Shown here: positions 1-11,236 of the stretch, one piece after another
Layout: each line of letters begins with the position of its first letter
How positions within the stretch are numbered: position 1 is the stretch's first letter
Source of the DNA: Erythroxylum novogranatense
Taxonomy: Eukaryota > Streptophyta > Magnoliopsida > Malpighiales > Erythroxylaceae
DNA length: 64,000 bases
Assembly: GCA_029891385.1 (NCBI GenBank)
Contig: CM057228.1
Span: forward strand, 57,915,783 to 57,979,782
Reading direction: 5' to 3'
The notes under the pieces: generated by a model
What the model saw: the letters and a program-made list of their open reading frames with translations, nothing else
Databases searched by the model: none
Told to the model about the DNA's origin: nothing
Made by a program: the position numbers and the translations under genes

Positions 1-690
1 CTAACTTTTCACTCAATTGCTCAATAATGACTCATTTCATTTCAATGGCATATCACGGAACTCCACCAATTTCATTTTTAACATTCATTCAATTTACCAA
101 GTCATACCCATTAGGATATTCTCAAGAAAACCCTCAAAACCAGTGCCACTACGCTCCTCTGAACTCCAATACACAAGCCCGAAGCATATCCTCAACAGTC
201 TTAATCGTCCTCTCACTCTGCCCATCTATCTGAGGATAAAATGCCGTACTGAAATTCAACTTAGTACCCATAGCAGACTGCAAGCTCTGCCAGAAACTCG
301 AAGTAAATCTGGGATCCCGATCTGACACTATCGACACCGAAACCCCATGCAGTCTTACTATCTCAGCCACATACTTCTGGGCCAACTGATCAAGGGAATT
401 ATTCTCCCTCACTGGCAAGAAATGGGCCGATTTCGTCAACCGGTCTACGATGACCCAGATAGAATCATGCTGTCCCGGAGTCTTGGGCAATCCCTTAATG
501 AAATCCATAGTAATCCATTCCTATTTCCACTCAAGAATAGGCAACGAATGAAGTTTCCCTACTGGAGCCTGGTGCTCAGCCTTAACTTGCTGGTACGTCA
601 TACACCTGGATACATACTCTGCTACCTGCTTTTTCATGCTAGGCCACCAGAAATGTTGCTTGAGGGTGTTATACATCTTGGTAGAAAAAC
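1..690 (-). mobile_element. Ty3/gypsy fragment A' (integrase part), leaves window at left edge
   Basis: Minus-strand piece of a Ty3/gypsy retrotransposon. It encodes the zinc-binding and catalytic parts of integrase and matches, at roughly 80 percent by eye over about 95 residues, the integrase of element A at 56950-57456 on the opposite strand. Homology starts abruptly near 690, where an LTR-like segment in the other orientation begins, and becomes scrambled below about 149. No LTR of its own is visible. I infer a truncated relative of element A. Confidence 0.8.
149..690 (-). pseudogene. gypsy integrase fragment
   Basis: Integrase inserts retroelement cDNA into the host chromosome. Reading the minus strand from 690, the zinc-binding tail (CxxC replaced by CMTYQ, so one cysteine is lost) is followed by a linker with an in-frame TAG just before the core. 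The core begins with MDFIKGLP, which carries the first catalytic Asp, and continues through VDRLTKSAHF to SDRDPRF, which carries the second Asp. The frame ends at about 149, before the rest of the core and the C-terminal domain. The stop is in WK*EW, where relatives have Trp, so TGG to TAG is likely. Not functional. Confidence 0.8.
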
Positions 691-868
691 CAAACTGTGT
701 TCCATTTCATTTCATCAAACTCAGCAATTTATACAGCTGTTTTATTATTGTGATGCCATGTGGAGTTTAGAGTTATTTGTCTGTAGTTCTCTCTTATCAT
801 AGGATATGTACTGGAATGACCTACGGGTGTTCCGGTGGGTACTCTACGATGAGGGGGCGCTACACTTA
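690..868 (+). repeat. 3' end of a gypsy LTR (A-like)
   Basis: The last ~80 bases resemble the 3' end of the element A LTR (53480-53557). Both read a variant of ATGTACYRGAATGA, then a CCGGTG box, then end in GGCGCTACA. No primer site follows, so this is a broken or solo LTR end rather than the start of an element. Its orientation is opposite to fragment A'. Confidence 0.45.
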
Positions 869-1488
869 TCCTCAATCTGAACAGTTTATTCAAAAGCAAT
901 AACTAACTGTAAATATGGACAATTTCTTGGTTTTCTTTCGCTACGTCTTTGTGCTTGTACTTGACTCTTTCTAACCCAAGGGTGCATCGATAAAATGGGT
1001 TAATTATGAAATTTATGTGAGGAATATATGGTCTTTCAGTTTTGACTTTTTTGAAACAACATATGCTTTAACTTGTAGCATTTTGGCCTTATGTACCTGA
1101 TAACTCTGCAAAAATGACATGTGGGAAAAAATATTCGATTCTTCCTTGTGTTGGAGTTATGTAAATATAGTGCCCTGAAAAGCAAGTGTATTTACATGTA
1201 ACTTTATCTTCTTCAGTTACAGTTTTGTAATGAAAATATTTATTATTAAAAAAACAAAAGAGTTTGGTTTTATCTATATGAGCATTATATATCTGGTCAT
1301 AAGGTACCAAGATTCTTCTGTAAGTAATATATATATACATAGAGATGTATGGGAAACATGTATATTATTAGAATCTGAATTAATTGATTCACAGTTGAAT
1401 AATCAAGTTGGTTGCTTGATTATGGTTTAGACTGTAGTGTTGTGATTTATCTCCATATAAGTAAAGGAGTTTATTTCAAGGGAATGAT
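869..1488. other. No gene recognised
   Basis: AT-rich sequence with only short chance frames. The last ~60 bases may be the true 5' end of the copia F LTR, because a TGTTGTGATT word near 1438 would be a plausible LTR start. The other LTR copy lacks this part, so the boundary cannot be set. Confidence 0.5.
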
Positions 1489-3228
1489 GAGTTTCATATC
1501 ATGATAGTAGTTGACTATCGATAATGGCACTATTAAATGAATCTGAAATCAAGTATGTTTTTAAGAATAAAGTGGGTCGTTACTTTAATCTTAAAACATA
1601 CAACTTAAGCATTCACTTATTATGAACCATAATCTTGATGAGTGGTGAACTCATATATGTTTCATTATAATTCTTGATATGATCGAATGGATTTTTATAG
1701 AGTATTAATCCGATTATCGCATGTTGGAATTATTAATTGAAACATGTATCAGGGAACATTCACTCAAATAAAGAGTTTATAGTGTTATCATCTCTTCTAG
1801 ATGTTTTAAAGAGATTTGGTGATTAAACTGGTGCTAGTAGTTTGATGGACTAGCTACCTATCAAGTCTTAACACTGAGATGAGATCTTATGTGTTAATCA
1901 CCATATAAAGTAAAATGAGAGATCAAAAACCAGCATAAGGGCAAAACGGTAATTTTACCCTTTCTTGTGCGGATGACTATAATAAGGTTCTAAATAGGGT
2001 TTGGAATTGGACATATTCTCATAATATTTAATGATTCAAGAGTTCAACTAATTATCTTTAGTGGAATGACATTTAGTTAATAAGCTAGAATTAATTCCAA
2101 TGAGATTGAATTAATTCTGGGCTTATTGGAGCTTAAATTATCAAAGTCCAATAAGATTCTCCACTTGGCTTTAAGGTTATCAAGCTAAGTAAGAAATATA
2201 AATGGAGGTTAATTAGAAGCCCATAATTGAATCTTGGGCTTGGTCTAATTAAAGAAGCCCAAATGTACATTTAGTAATGGGCTTGATTTTTGGTTTAATG
2301 TAATTAATTAGATTAATTATATTAAAACAATTTTTTTTAAGAAGAAGATAGAAATTTCGGTTATTCCTAGGTTAAATGTGTAACCACACATTTGACATTA
2401 AAATGCTAAATAAAGATGGTCTTTATTATGGTTAATCATCATTAAATGGAGTTATTAACTTACCGTTAAATGGTTTAATAGTTGTCTTTTAATGTTGGCT
2501 TGTAACCTATTTGCATTCATTAGATTAAAGATGAAAATGTCCATTAGATGGACCATCTTCCTTCTTTCTTCTTGGTAAAACCGAAATTGGGTATTGAATT
2601 TTAAGTTATGGTCTTTTCAAATAGCCATCATAAAGATAAATGAAGATAATCTCATTTATTGGCTATTTTATGAGTGATTAATGAAAGAAGTGATGCATTT
2701 GATGCCTCTCTCTGCTTCCATCCATGCATATACAAAATTGGTAGGCAAGAAAGAGTTCTGGCATGTTCTTTACACCTTCTCTCCTTTCATGAAAGAGAGA
2801 ATCGAAAATACCAATTGAAAGAGTTTCAATTTTGCTTCTTCTTCTTCTAAGAAAATCTCCTCCAAATATTTCTTCTCCTTTCCCACCAAAGGATTTTGTT
2901 AACCTAATTGTCCTTGAAGAACAGGTGGTAAATCTAATTGGTTGAGGATACTATAACAAGGAGAAAGTAGATTGCTAAAGGAAAAGAGTCAAAGGCATAG
3001 GATTTGGATACACGAAGAAGGAGAGGATAGCGCAACGAGGATTTAAAGCTGTGGCGAAGGAGTCGGTAATACTCCTGATCTTGGTTATATTTTATTATCC
3101 TTATACCATATCATGTATGGATTGGCATGTTGATTTGGATTTGTTGCTTCCGCTGCAAGTAATGATTTCTTAAAAGTTTTGAAATCTACCGTTTTTCCAA
3201 ACAAAGCATGTTTTCCTTTTCCGATCCA
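1489..3228 (+). repeat. 5' LTR of copia F
   Basis: Matches 7936-9653 over its whole length and ends in GATCCA just before the primer site. The left boundary is only the point where similarity with the truncated 3' copy begins, so the real LTR probably starts further left (about 1438-1485). Confidence 0.85.
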
Positions 3229-3233
3229 ACAAT

Positions 3234-3245
3234 TGGTATTAGAGC
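3234..3245 (+). promoter_or_regulatory. Primer binding site of copia F
   Basis: TGGTATTAGAGC differs at one base from the plant initiator-tRNA-Met complement TGGTATCAGAGC. It lies 5 bases after the LTR, as expected for priming of minus-strand cDNA. Confidence 0.8.
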
Positions 3246-4684
3246 CAGTTTCTAATGCATGATTTCGGTTCCTATATATTGGATGCATGGGTTGGCAATC
3301 TTTTTGTGTATGCTGCATATTTTTATGTGATAGAAATATACATGGTGTATGTTTGTTCTTTTGGTTGTCCATAGAAGTTAAATTTACCTTGTAAGATTTC
3401 TTCATTGGTTGTAACAAGGAGGGTGGTCTATCATCACCATGTTTCCTCCTTGGTTTTTTTTTTCTATTTTCTTTGGTTTTGTAATGTACAAATTGATGTA
3501 ATGATGAAGATGGAGCAGCCATGGATTGAAGAAATGGAAAGGTAAAATTTTCGGTGTATCCTTTTGTGTATTGGCATAAGTTTTGTGAAAACAGAAGTGC
3601 TGGAGTTTTGTTTCAAAGAATCAAATTTTGGTTTTACTAAAATACTAAGTGCTGGTTTTTTATTTTTATGAAATGAGTTTCGGTTTTAACCAAAACTAGT
3701 GCTGGAATTTTTTGTCAAAACAAAGATTTGGTTTTCTAAAAATTTGGTGCTGGAATTTTATTTTTCAAAGTGACAAAATTCGATTTTCGTATATGCCATT
3801 ACATTTTGTTTACCGAATGGGCCGGATCATGTTTGTGAAGAGTTCGAAGCGAAAGATCCAAGTCCAAGAAGAATACTTTGGGCCTAAAAGGCTTGTAATT
3901 ATTTAATTTTTCTAGGATGGACAATCAAAAGTGGCTTTATTAGTTCATGTGATGAATGGAGAAATGAATGCTTATAATATGTGATATTATGTGATTGCAT
4001 GTCATTTAGAAAATTGCCAACCCTAGGTTTTGCCATGCATTCATTATGTATGAGATATATAATGAAACAATATAGGATGGCTAATAAATTGCATCTAGAC
4101 AAGATGATATTTAAAACTTAAAGCCCAAAAAGATTGAGTGGGAGAGGATGCTCCTGTGAGAGTCCACGGTCTCCAAATGATGGCCCATTTGCATGTGGTG
4201 AAGTGTTACTCCCCATCGGAGGGCATGGATCCTAGATCTTGCATGGTTTGGGTCTCCTTAAGGATAAGTCCACTTAATGATAGCAAATGTGACCTCCCAC
4301 CGAGGCATGGTTTGTAGGTATCTTTAGTGAATGAATCAAATGGTTAAACACTTAACATTTTTTATCAATAAACTGCCCACCATAGCTCTGTTGGTAAAAG
4401 TATGGACCAAATTAAGACGCTTCTTAAAAAATTGGGCATGAGATGCTTGGTAGTTTTGGAGTGGGAGGGTCCCAGTTTTTCTTTTAATGGATAAGATGGC
4501 CCACCGTCACTTAGTTTGTTATAGATAAGAAAAATAACCGTCGTATAATGTTTTAATTTTTTAAGTTTTGTTAAATCTATCATCATGCATACATGCATCA
4601 TGATTTTATACAAAGTTCCATAAATTGTTGACTAGTATGCTCATGTTTTAATAATTTATATTTTCAGACATAATCAACCACAAA
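3246..4684 (+). other. Long untranslated leader of copia F
   Basis: About 1.4 kb between the primer site and gag with no credible frame. It holds a degenerate ~50-bp repeat (about 3597-3790). A stretch near 4130-4330 is rich in short G/C words (GGGAGAGG, CCTCCCACCGAGG). A weak tRNA A-box-like word lies near 4380. Long leaders are common in plant copia elements; packaging or translational control is only an inference. Confidence 0.6.
3597..3790 (+). repeat. Degenerate ~50-bp tandem repeat in F leader
   Basis: Four successive blocks each begin with GTGCTGG followed by a T-rich stretch, a CAAA word and a TTGGTTTT word. Starts are near 3597, 3648, 3700 and 3749. The copies are clearly related but diverged. 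Confidence 0.6.
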
Positions 4685-5560
4685 ATGAATCCACTCACCC
4701 TGCTCTTGACTAATAACAAATTGAAAACGGAGAAAATTTTAATGAATGGAGACGTAATGTTCTTCAATATGAACGTATTTTATGGGTGTTAATTGAAAAT
4801 GAGCCTACACCTCCAAGTGGAGATTCAACTCCTGAGCGAGTCCAACAACATGAGCGTTGGCAGAATGCTGACAAGACTACTAAGTGTTATATTCTGGCTT
4901 CTGTCAGTGGCATGTTGCAAAAGCAAATTGCTTGTATGAAAACTGCTATTCTGGCTTCTGTCAGCGGCATGTTGCAAAAGCAAATTGCTTGTATGAAAAC
5001 TGCTAGTGCAATGGTCCATCACCTACATGAAATGTTTGGTGTGAGGACTAGGTCTGTAAGAGTGAAAGCTATCCAAACCTTTCATAATCTCGGCGAAAAC
5101 AGTGAACGGTGCGGGATTACATGATGAAGGTAATCTCGGCGGTCCTTCGAGTTGAGATCCTAAAGGCGGATATGGATGCGACACGCAGATAATTATGATC
5201 ATCAATAGCTTAAACTCTTCTTTTCAGCGGTTTAAGTTGGACTATGAGCTCAACAAACAAGGATTACACCTTGAGTGAGTTGATGAATATCCTCCAAAGC
5301 ACGGAGGAGATATTGAATATTAAGGCTCATGGGCGAAGCTAATGTAGCTTCTTCTTCTAAGCCCAAGGTAAGGCGCAAGGAAAGAAGAAGGGTCGATGAA
5401 AAGAAGGCCCAAACAGGGTCAAGGCCAAATCCATGAAAAAGAAGGCCAAAGAGAACATCAAAGGAAAGTGTTTCCACTATGATGAGATGGGCCCTGGAAA
5501 AAAGCTGTCGATCTACCTAGAGTCCCTCAAAGCAAACAAGGTATGGGCTTCCTAAGTTTG
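4685..5560 (+). pseudogene. copia F gag (capsid/nucleocapsid)
   Basis: Gag forms the virus-like particle. The N-terminal part has the copia pattern ENFNEWRRNVL (4732 on) and continues to about 5125, where two stops follow. The first Met at 4685 is in another frame, so a frameshift lies near 4700-4730. A 57-bp exact tandem duplication (4891-5004) adds 19 residues. The C-terminal part continues in other frames to 5560, with a basic Lys-rich stretch and a ruined zinc knuckle: CFHYDEMGPGK keeps the first Cys only. Dead. Confidence 0.75.
4891..5004 (+). repeat. 57-bp tandem duplication inside F gag
   Basis: Units 4891-4947 and 4948-5004 differ at one base (T/C) and keep the frame, each encoding ILASVSGMLQKQIACMKTA. 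A recent slippage or unequal-exchange event. Confidence 0.95.
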
Positions 5561-5574
5561 TTAGGAACTAGAAA

Positions 5575-5962
5575 TGTGGCGATTTATCTACTTCTTGGAT
5601 ATTAGATTAGGAGCCACTAACCATGTTTGTAATTCTTTGTAGGGTTCAATGAAAGGAAAAGACTACCTAAAGGCCGGTTTCAAGTCAAGATAGCAGATGG
5701 TTCCTATGTTTCAGCGAGAATCGGTGGGAGTAGTTATCTTGGACTTTCTAGTGGTCATAGGTTATATTTGGAGGATGTTTATTACATGCCAATGATTGTA
5801 AGGAACATAATTTCTATTTTTTGTCTAATAAAATCTGGTTATTCCTTATATTTTGAAAAGGTTGTTTCAATATATGAGAATAAGGATTTTATTTGTGATC
5901 ACGATAACTAAACAGGGATTGTTTTTATAGAACCTATGAAAGGCTCACTAAACACCATGTAA
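5575..5962 (+). pseudogene. copia F protease region
   Basis: The aspartic protease cuts Gag-Pol. Around 5595-5635 the reading is a damaged form of the copia active site (D-S-G-A-x-x-H): ATNHVCNS is legible but the Asp-Ser-Gly part is frameshifted. The conserved downstream block (LEDVYYMP-like, then a SIFCLIKSGYS-like block) can be followed to about 5940 across several frames. Non-functional. Confidence 0.6.
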
Positions 5963-6852
5963 TTGATAAAACCAAGACAATCCAAAATCTCTAGCATTAA
6001 TTCAAAGTATCTGTGGCACTTAAGAATGGGTCATATCAATCAGAAAAGACTTGACAGGCTAGTAAATGATGGGATCCTTATGGGCTTGGATAGTGATCCA
6101 TTACCCACTTGTGAATCTTATATTAAAGGAAACATATCTGAATCCACATTGGACCTGGTATATACTGATGTGTGTGGGCCCATGAATGTACAAGCTAGAG
6201 GAGGTTATGAATATTTCATAATTTTTATAGATGATTACTCAAGAAATGGCTATTTGTATTTGATGCATAAAAAGAGTGAATCTTTTGAAAAGTTCAAAGA
6301 ATTCAAAGCTGAAGCTGAGAAGCAACTTGGCAAGCCATTAAAATAGCTTCGATCAGATCGAGGTGGTGAGTATTTATCTGGAGAGTTCAAGAATATTTAA
6401 TTGACAATGGAATTGTTTCCAATTTGTCAGCTCCTCGTACACCTCAACAGAATGGTGTAGCAGAGAGGAGAAATAGAACTCTATTGGAAATGGTAAGATC
6501 AATGATGTCCTACGCTAGCCTTCCAGAATCGTTCTAGGGGTATGCCATACAAACAGCAACATATCTTCTTAACTTTGCTCCATCCAAATCGGTGCCTAAA
6601 ACACCTAGGGAGTTGTGGACTGGCCGAGTTCCTTCATTGAGGCATTTGAGGACTTGGGGCTGCCCAGCCCATGTTCTAAAGCCTGAATCCACAAAGATGG
6701 AACCAAGGTCAGAAGTATGTTTGTTTGTAGGATATACTACGGGAACTCGAGGGTACTATTTTTACAGTCCTCATGATAAGAAGGTATTTGTGTCGACAAA
6801 TGCAACCTTCTTAGAGGAAGAGTTTGTGAATAATCACAAAGGAGGAAGTTAA
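5963..6852 (+). pseudogene. copia F integrase
   Basis: Starts with the HHCC zinc domain (WHLRMGHIN; the distal Cys pair survives only as CESY). The core follows with YTDVCGPM (first catalytic Asp), FIDDYSR and RSDRGGEY (second Asp), with a stop between 6343 and 6346. The part carrying the catalytic Glu (QQNGVAERRNRT-like, near 6440) is in another frame. The C-terminal part, PKTPRELWTGR to FLEEEFV (6595-6830), is open. At least two frameshifts and two stops. Confidence 0.85.
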
Positions 6853-6897
6853 GTAGTACTAAAGGAGTTAGCTATTTCATCCAAACCAAGAGTTGTT

Positions 6898-7935
6898 TTG
6901 GATATGACAGAACAAGATGTCGAAATGGATTCAAGAGTTGAATCAGAAGTGCAACTTGAACATCAAGGTGTGCCTAGACGTAGTGGGAGGGTTGTGAGAC
7001 AGCCATATAGGTATCTGGGTTTAGGAGAAGGCTTAATTGCCATCTCAGACCAAGAAGAAATAGATCCCATTACGTATACACAGGCTATTAATGATGTTGA
7101 TGCAGGAAAATGTCTCAAGGCGATGGAATCATAAATAGATTCTATGTATACTAATGAAGTCTGGGTCCTTGTAGATCTACCACTAGGTCTAAAAGCCATA
7201 GGGTGTAAATGGATATACAAAAAGAAAAGGGGATCGGATGGAAAGGTAGAGACCTTTAAAGCTAGATTGGTAGCTAAAGTCTATACTCAAAAGGAGGGTA
7301 TAGATTATGAGGAGACTTTTTCTCTGGTTGCCATGCTTAAGTCCATCAAGATTCTTTTGGCCATAGCAACCTATTTCGATTATGAAATATGGCAAATGGA
7401 TGTCAAGACCGCATTTCTTAATGGAGATCTTGAGGAGACTATTTATATGGCCCAACCAGAAGGATTCATTGAGCCAGGTAATGAGCATAAGGTTTGCAAG
7501 TTGCAAAGGTCCATTTATGGACTTAAGCAAGCATCTAGGTCTTGGAACATTAGGTTTGATAAGGCTATCAAAACCTATGGGTTCATACAAAACCTAGATG
7601 AGCCTTGTGTTTATAAAAGAATACAAGAAGGTAAGGTTACTTTCCTAATCCTGTATGTTGATGACATTCTGCTCATTGAGAATGATGTGGGAATGTTATC
7701 TGCGGTTAAGGGATGACTGAATGAACAGTTTTCAATGAAGGATTTGGGAGAGGCTACCTACGTTCTAGGGATCAAACTTATAAGGGATCGAAAGAACAAA
7801 CAGATAGCTTTGTCTCAACTAACCTACATTGAGAATATGCTCAATAAGTTTGCCATGCAAGATTCCAAGAGGGGTTTTACTCCTACTAGACATGGAATCA
7901 AACTTTCAAAGGAACAAGCACCTAAAACCCAAGAG
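6898..7935 (+). pseudogene. copia F reverse transcriptase and start of RNase H
   Basis: The reverse transcriptase is well preserved. It has the start motif GCKWIYKKK, RLVAKVYTQKEGIDY, the QMDVKTAFLNGDL block with the first catalytic Asp, YGLKQASRSW, and the catalytic LYVDDILLI near 7651-7677. In-frame stops lie at 7132-7134 and 7714-7716. The frame continues through LGIKLIRDR and SKEQAPKTQEE, then stops being homologous at 7935, where it is fused to the LTR. The catalytic part of RNase H is gone. Confidence 0.9.
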
Positions 7936-9653
7936 GAGTTTCATATCATGATAGTAGTTGACTATCGATAATGGCACTATTAAATGAATATGGAATCAAT
8001 TATATTTTTAAGAATAAAGTGGGCCGTTACTTTAATCTTAAAACATACAACTTAAGCATTCGCTTATTATGAACCATAATCTTGATGAGTGGTGAACTCA
8101 TATATGTTTCATTATAATTCTTGATATGATCGGAATGGATTTTTACAGTATTAATCCGAGGTATCGCATGTTGGAATTATTAATTGAAACATGTATCGTG
8201 GAACATTCACTCAAATAAAGAGTTTATAGTGTTATCATCTCTTCTAGATGTTTTAAGGAGATTTGGTGATTAAGCTGGCGCGAGAGTTTGATGGACTAGC
8301 TACCCATCAATTCTTAACACTGAGATGAGATCTTATGTGTTAATCACCATATAAAGTAAAATGAGAGATCTAGAAGGAAAAACCAGCATAAGGGCAAAAC
8401 GATAATTTTACCCTTTGTTGTGCGGATGGCTATAATAAGGTTCTAAATAGGGTTTGGAATTGGACATATTCTCATAATATTTAATAATTCAAGAGTTCAA
8501 CTAATTATCTTTAGTGGAATGACATTTAGTTAATAAGCTAGAATTAATTCCAATGAGATTGAATTAATTCTGGGAGTCCAATAAGATTCCTCACTTGGCT
8601 TTAAGGAAGGTTATCAAGCTAAGTAAGAAATATAAATGGAGGTTAATTAGAAGCCCATAATTGAATCTTGGGCTTGGTCTAATTAAAGAAGCCCAAATGT
8701 ACATTTAGTAATGGGCTTGGTTTTTGGTTTAATGTAATTAATTATATTAAAACAATTTTTTTAAGAAGAAGATAGAAATTTCGGTTATTCCTAGGTTAAA
8801 TGTGTAACCACACATTTGACATTAAAATGCTAAATAAAGATGGTCTTTATTATGGTTAATCATCATTAAATGGAGTTGTTAACTTACCATTAAATGGTTT
8901 AATGATTGTCTTTTAATGTTGGCTTGTAACCTATTTGCATTCATTAGATTAAAGATGAAAGATGTACATTAGATAGACCATCTTCCTTCTTTCTTCTTGG
9001 CAAAACCGAAATTGGGTATTGAATTTTAGGTTATGGTCTTTTCAAATAGCCATCATAAAGATAAATGAAGATAATCTCATTTATTGGCTATTTTATGAGT
9101 GATTAATGAAAGAAGTGATGCATTTGATGCCTCTCTCTGCTTCCATCCATGCATATACGAAATTGGTAGGCAAGAAAGAGTTCTGGCATGTTCTTTACAC
9201 CTTCTCTCCTTTCATGAAAGAGAGAATCGAAAATACCAATTGAAAGAGTTTCAATTTTGCTTCTTTTTCTTCTAAGAAAATCTCCTCCAAACATTTCTTC
9301 TCCTTTCCCACCAAAGGATTTTGTTAACCTAATTGTCCTTGAAGAACAGGTGGTAAATCTAATTGGTCGAGGATACTACAACAAGGAGACAGTAGATTGC
9401 TAAAGGAAAAGAGTCAAAGGCATACGATTTGGATACACGAAGAAGGAGAGGATAGCGCAGCGAGGATTTAAAGCTGTAGCGAAGGAGTCGGTAATACTCC
9501 TGATCTTGGTTATATTTTATTATCCTTATACCATATCATGTATGGATTGGCATGTTGATTTGGATTTGTTGCTTCCATTGCAAGTAATTATTTCTTAAAA
9601 GTTTTGAAATCTACCGTTTTTTCAAACAAAGCATGTTTTCCTTTTCTGATCCA
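7936..9653 (+). repeat. 3' LTR of copia F (5'-truncated)
   Basis: Direct repeat of 1489-3228, ending in GATCCA at 9653. It joins directly to RNase H codons at its left end with no polypurine tract, so a deletion removed the end of pol, the PPT and the LTR tip. GAG is shared at the joint, which would allow a microhomology-mediated deletion. Confidence 0.85.
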
Positions 9654-9659
9654 TCACCT

Positions 9660-11208
9660 TGATGTTTCTTCTTGGACAGATCTAGGTATATTGATTTTCT
9701 CATCATTCACTTTGGAGCACTTACCTTTGGAACTAATGCCTTAAAGATCCCTTTTAACCTGACCGATTTCGATCAACTTTTCTAACTTTTCTATGCCTCT
9801 ATTCAACATTTTCAAACCCTTTTTGGTACTTACTAACTTTAGTCTGGCTTCACCGAGCTCGTCTAAAGCTACCATCAATTTCTTCTCTAAATCTTGGTTA
9901 TTGTTTTTCATAGAGAAATTTTCTTCCTTCAACCTTTCATTTTTTTCTACATGTTTTCACCTATTTTTCATACATCACTTTGTAAGCCTTGTGAATATTC
10001 TTTCTTTCATCATTTGAATCACTTTTATCACTGTCATAATTTGATATTAAACCTTGACCTAATTTGTCTATGTTTTTCTCGAAATTTTTGGATTTGGCCC
10101 CTTTTTCGTCTTCAGTTACTTCCTTTTTAGTTACTGTTAGGCATGCAACTAGATTTTTGCTATACAAAGCAACTAATGTAGCACCATTTGCAATTTCTTC
10201 TTCACTACCATATTCACTTTCAGTTTCATTCTCACTCAAAGTGCTAGTAAAAGATTTCCCTTTTCTCTTCTTCAAGCTATTAACACATTCCACTTGTACA
10301 TGTTCGAAACCTTGACACTCATGGCATTGAATTCTCCTTGCTTTTCATTCACCCTTTGAGTTTTGACTTGTTGTTTGAAGTTGTTATTCGATAAACTCCC
10401 ACTATTTTGCCTAAAATTAGATCTATCCTTCTTCACTTTCTTTAACCACTTGCTAAAATTTCTTATCAATAATTCCATATCCCCATTCTCATCAAATTCA
10501 TCTTCTACATCATTTAAGTCTTTTCCAGTTTCAGCTTGTAGTGCCAATCCTTTGCTCTTTTGTTGTTTTCCCTACAACAAATTCATTTCAAAATTGGTAA
10601 GAATTCTAATTACCTTCTCCAATGACAAGTCATTGAAGTCATGAGCCTCGATTGCTGCAATTTTCATAATAGATCTTGGACGTAGTGATCTCAACGTCTT
10701 CTTTCTAACTTCAGATTGGAATATTTCTTCCTGAATTGATGTGTTTGATTCGTTATATTACACAATCTTTCATAAAAATCCCCAACGGTCTCATTTTCAT
10801 TCATCTTTATTTCTTCAAACCTTACAACTAACATTTGAAGTTTTGACGTTATCATAGAATTGGAACCTTCATGAATAGTCTGCAAAGTATCTCATACTTC
10901 TTTAGCCAATTCACAGGCTGATATCATTAAAAAGCGTCCTTCATCAATAGCACTAAAAATTGCATGCTTGCTTGTGAGTTTCCAAGTGCACTTTCTTCTT
11001 CGTCTCTTGTCCATTCAAATGGATCTTTTTAAACTGCCACTTCTTTATCTTCATTAATCATCGGATGCATCTACCCATGTACTACCGAATGCCAAGCTTT
11101 TGTACCTTGAGATTGGATGAAGACTCTCATCTATGATTTCCATGTAGGATAGTTATAGTCATCCAACAGTAGTGGTCTGGTGATCGATGCACCCTCTTTT
11201 GTAGTCAT
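9660..11208 (-). pseudogene. copia E gag with zinc knuckle
   Basis: Starts at the ATG at 11206-11208 with EGASITRPLLL, matching the gag start of element C. Stops follow in the first 40 codons. A helical region (QTIHEGSNSMIT to ENETVGDFYERL) lies at 10700-10885. An acidic/basic stretch leads to an intact CCHC knuckle, CHECQGFEHVQVEC (about 10275-10320), spaced C-x2-C-x4-H-x4-C. Then comes a Ser/Glu-rich tail and a coiled-coil-like Lys/Glu/Leu segment (9741-9932). This order is usual for the SIRE group. Several frameshifts; dead. Confidence 0.75.
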
Positions 11209-11220
11209 TTTTGTGAAACT

Positions 11221-11234
11221 TAGATCTGTACCAA
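11221..11234 (-). promoter_or_regulatory. Decayed primer site of copia E
   Basis: Minus-strand reading TTGGTACAGATCTA resembles TTGGTATCAGAGC with changes. It sits between the LTR-like end and the gag ATG, where a primer site belongs. Confidence 0.4.
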
Positions 11235-11236
11235 CT

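Larger units (their letters stand above)
1489..9653 (+). mobile_element. Ty1/copia retrotransposon F
   Basis: A complete but broken copia element. Two long direct repeats (1489-3228 and 7936-9653) flank a primer site, a long leader, and gag, protease, integrase, reverse transcriptase and partial RNase H in copia order. The repeats are nearly identical apart from small indels, so insertion is fairly recent. All coding regions have frameshifts and stops. The 3' side is deleted: pol stops in early RNase H and runs directly into the LTR at 7936, leaving neither the PPT nor the 5' tip of that LTR. Confidence 0.9.

Noticed and set aside
3085..3522. 145-codon frame on the minus strand
   Set aside because: It crosses the F LTR end, the primer site and the leader on the wrong strand, so it cannot be a gene of F.
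4365..4420. tRNA gene or SINE head (TAGCTCTGTTGGTAAAAG)
   Set aside because: Only an A-box-like word is present; no B-box at the right distance and no cloverleaf.
7189..7590. 133-codon minus frame inside F pol
   Set aside because: Shadow of the well-supported RT frame on the plus strand.
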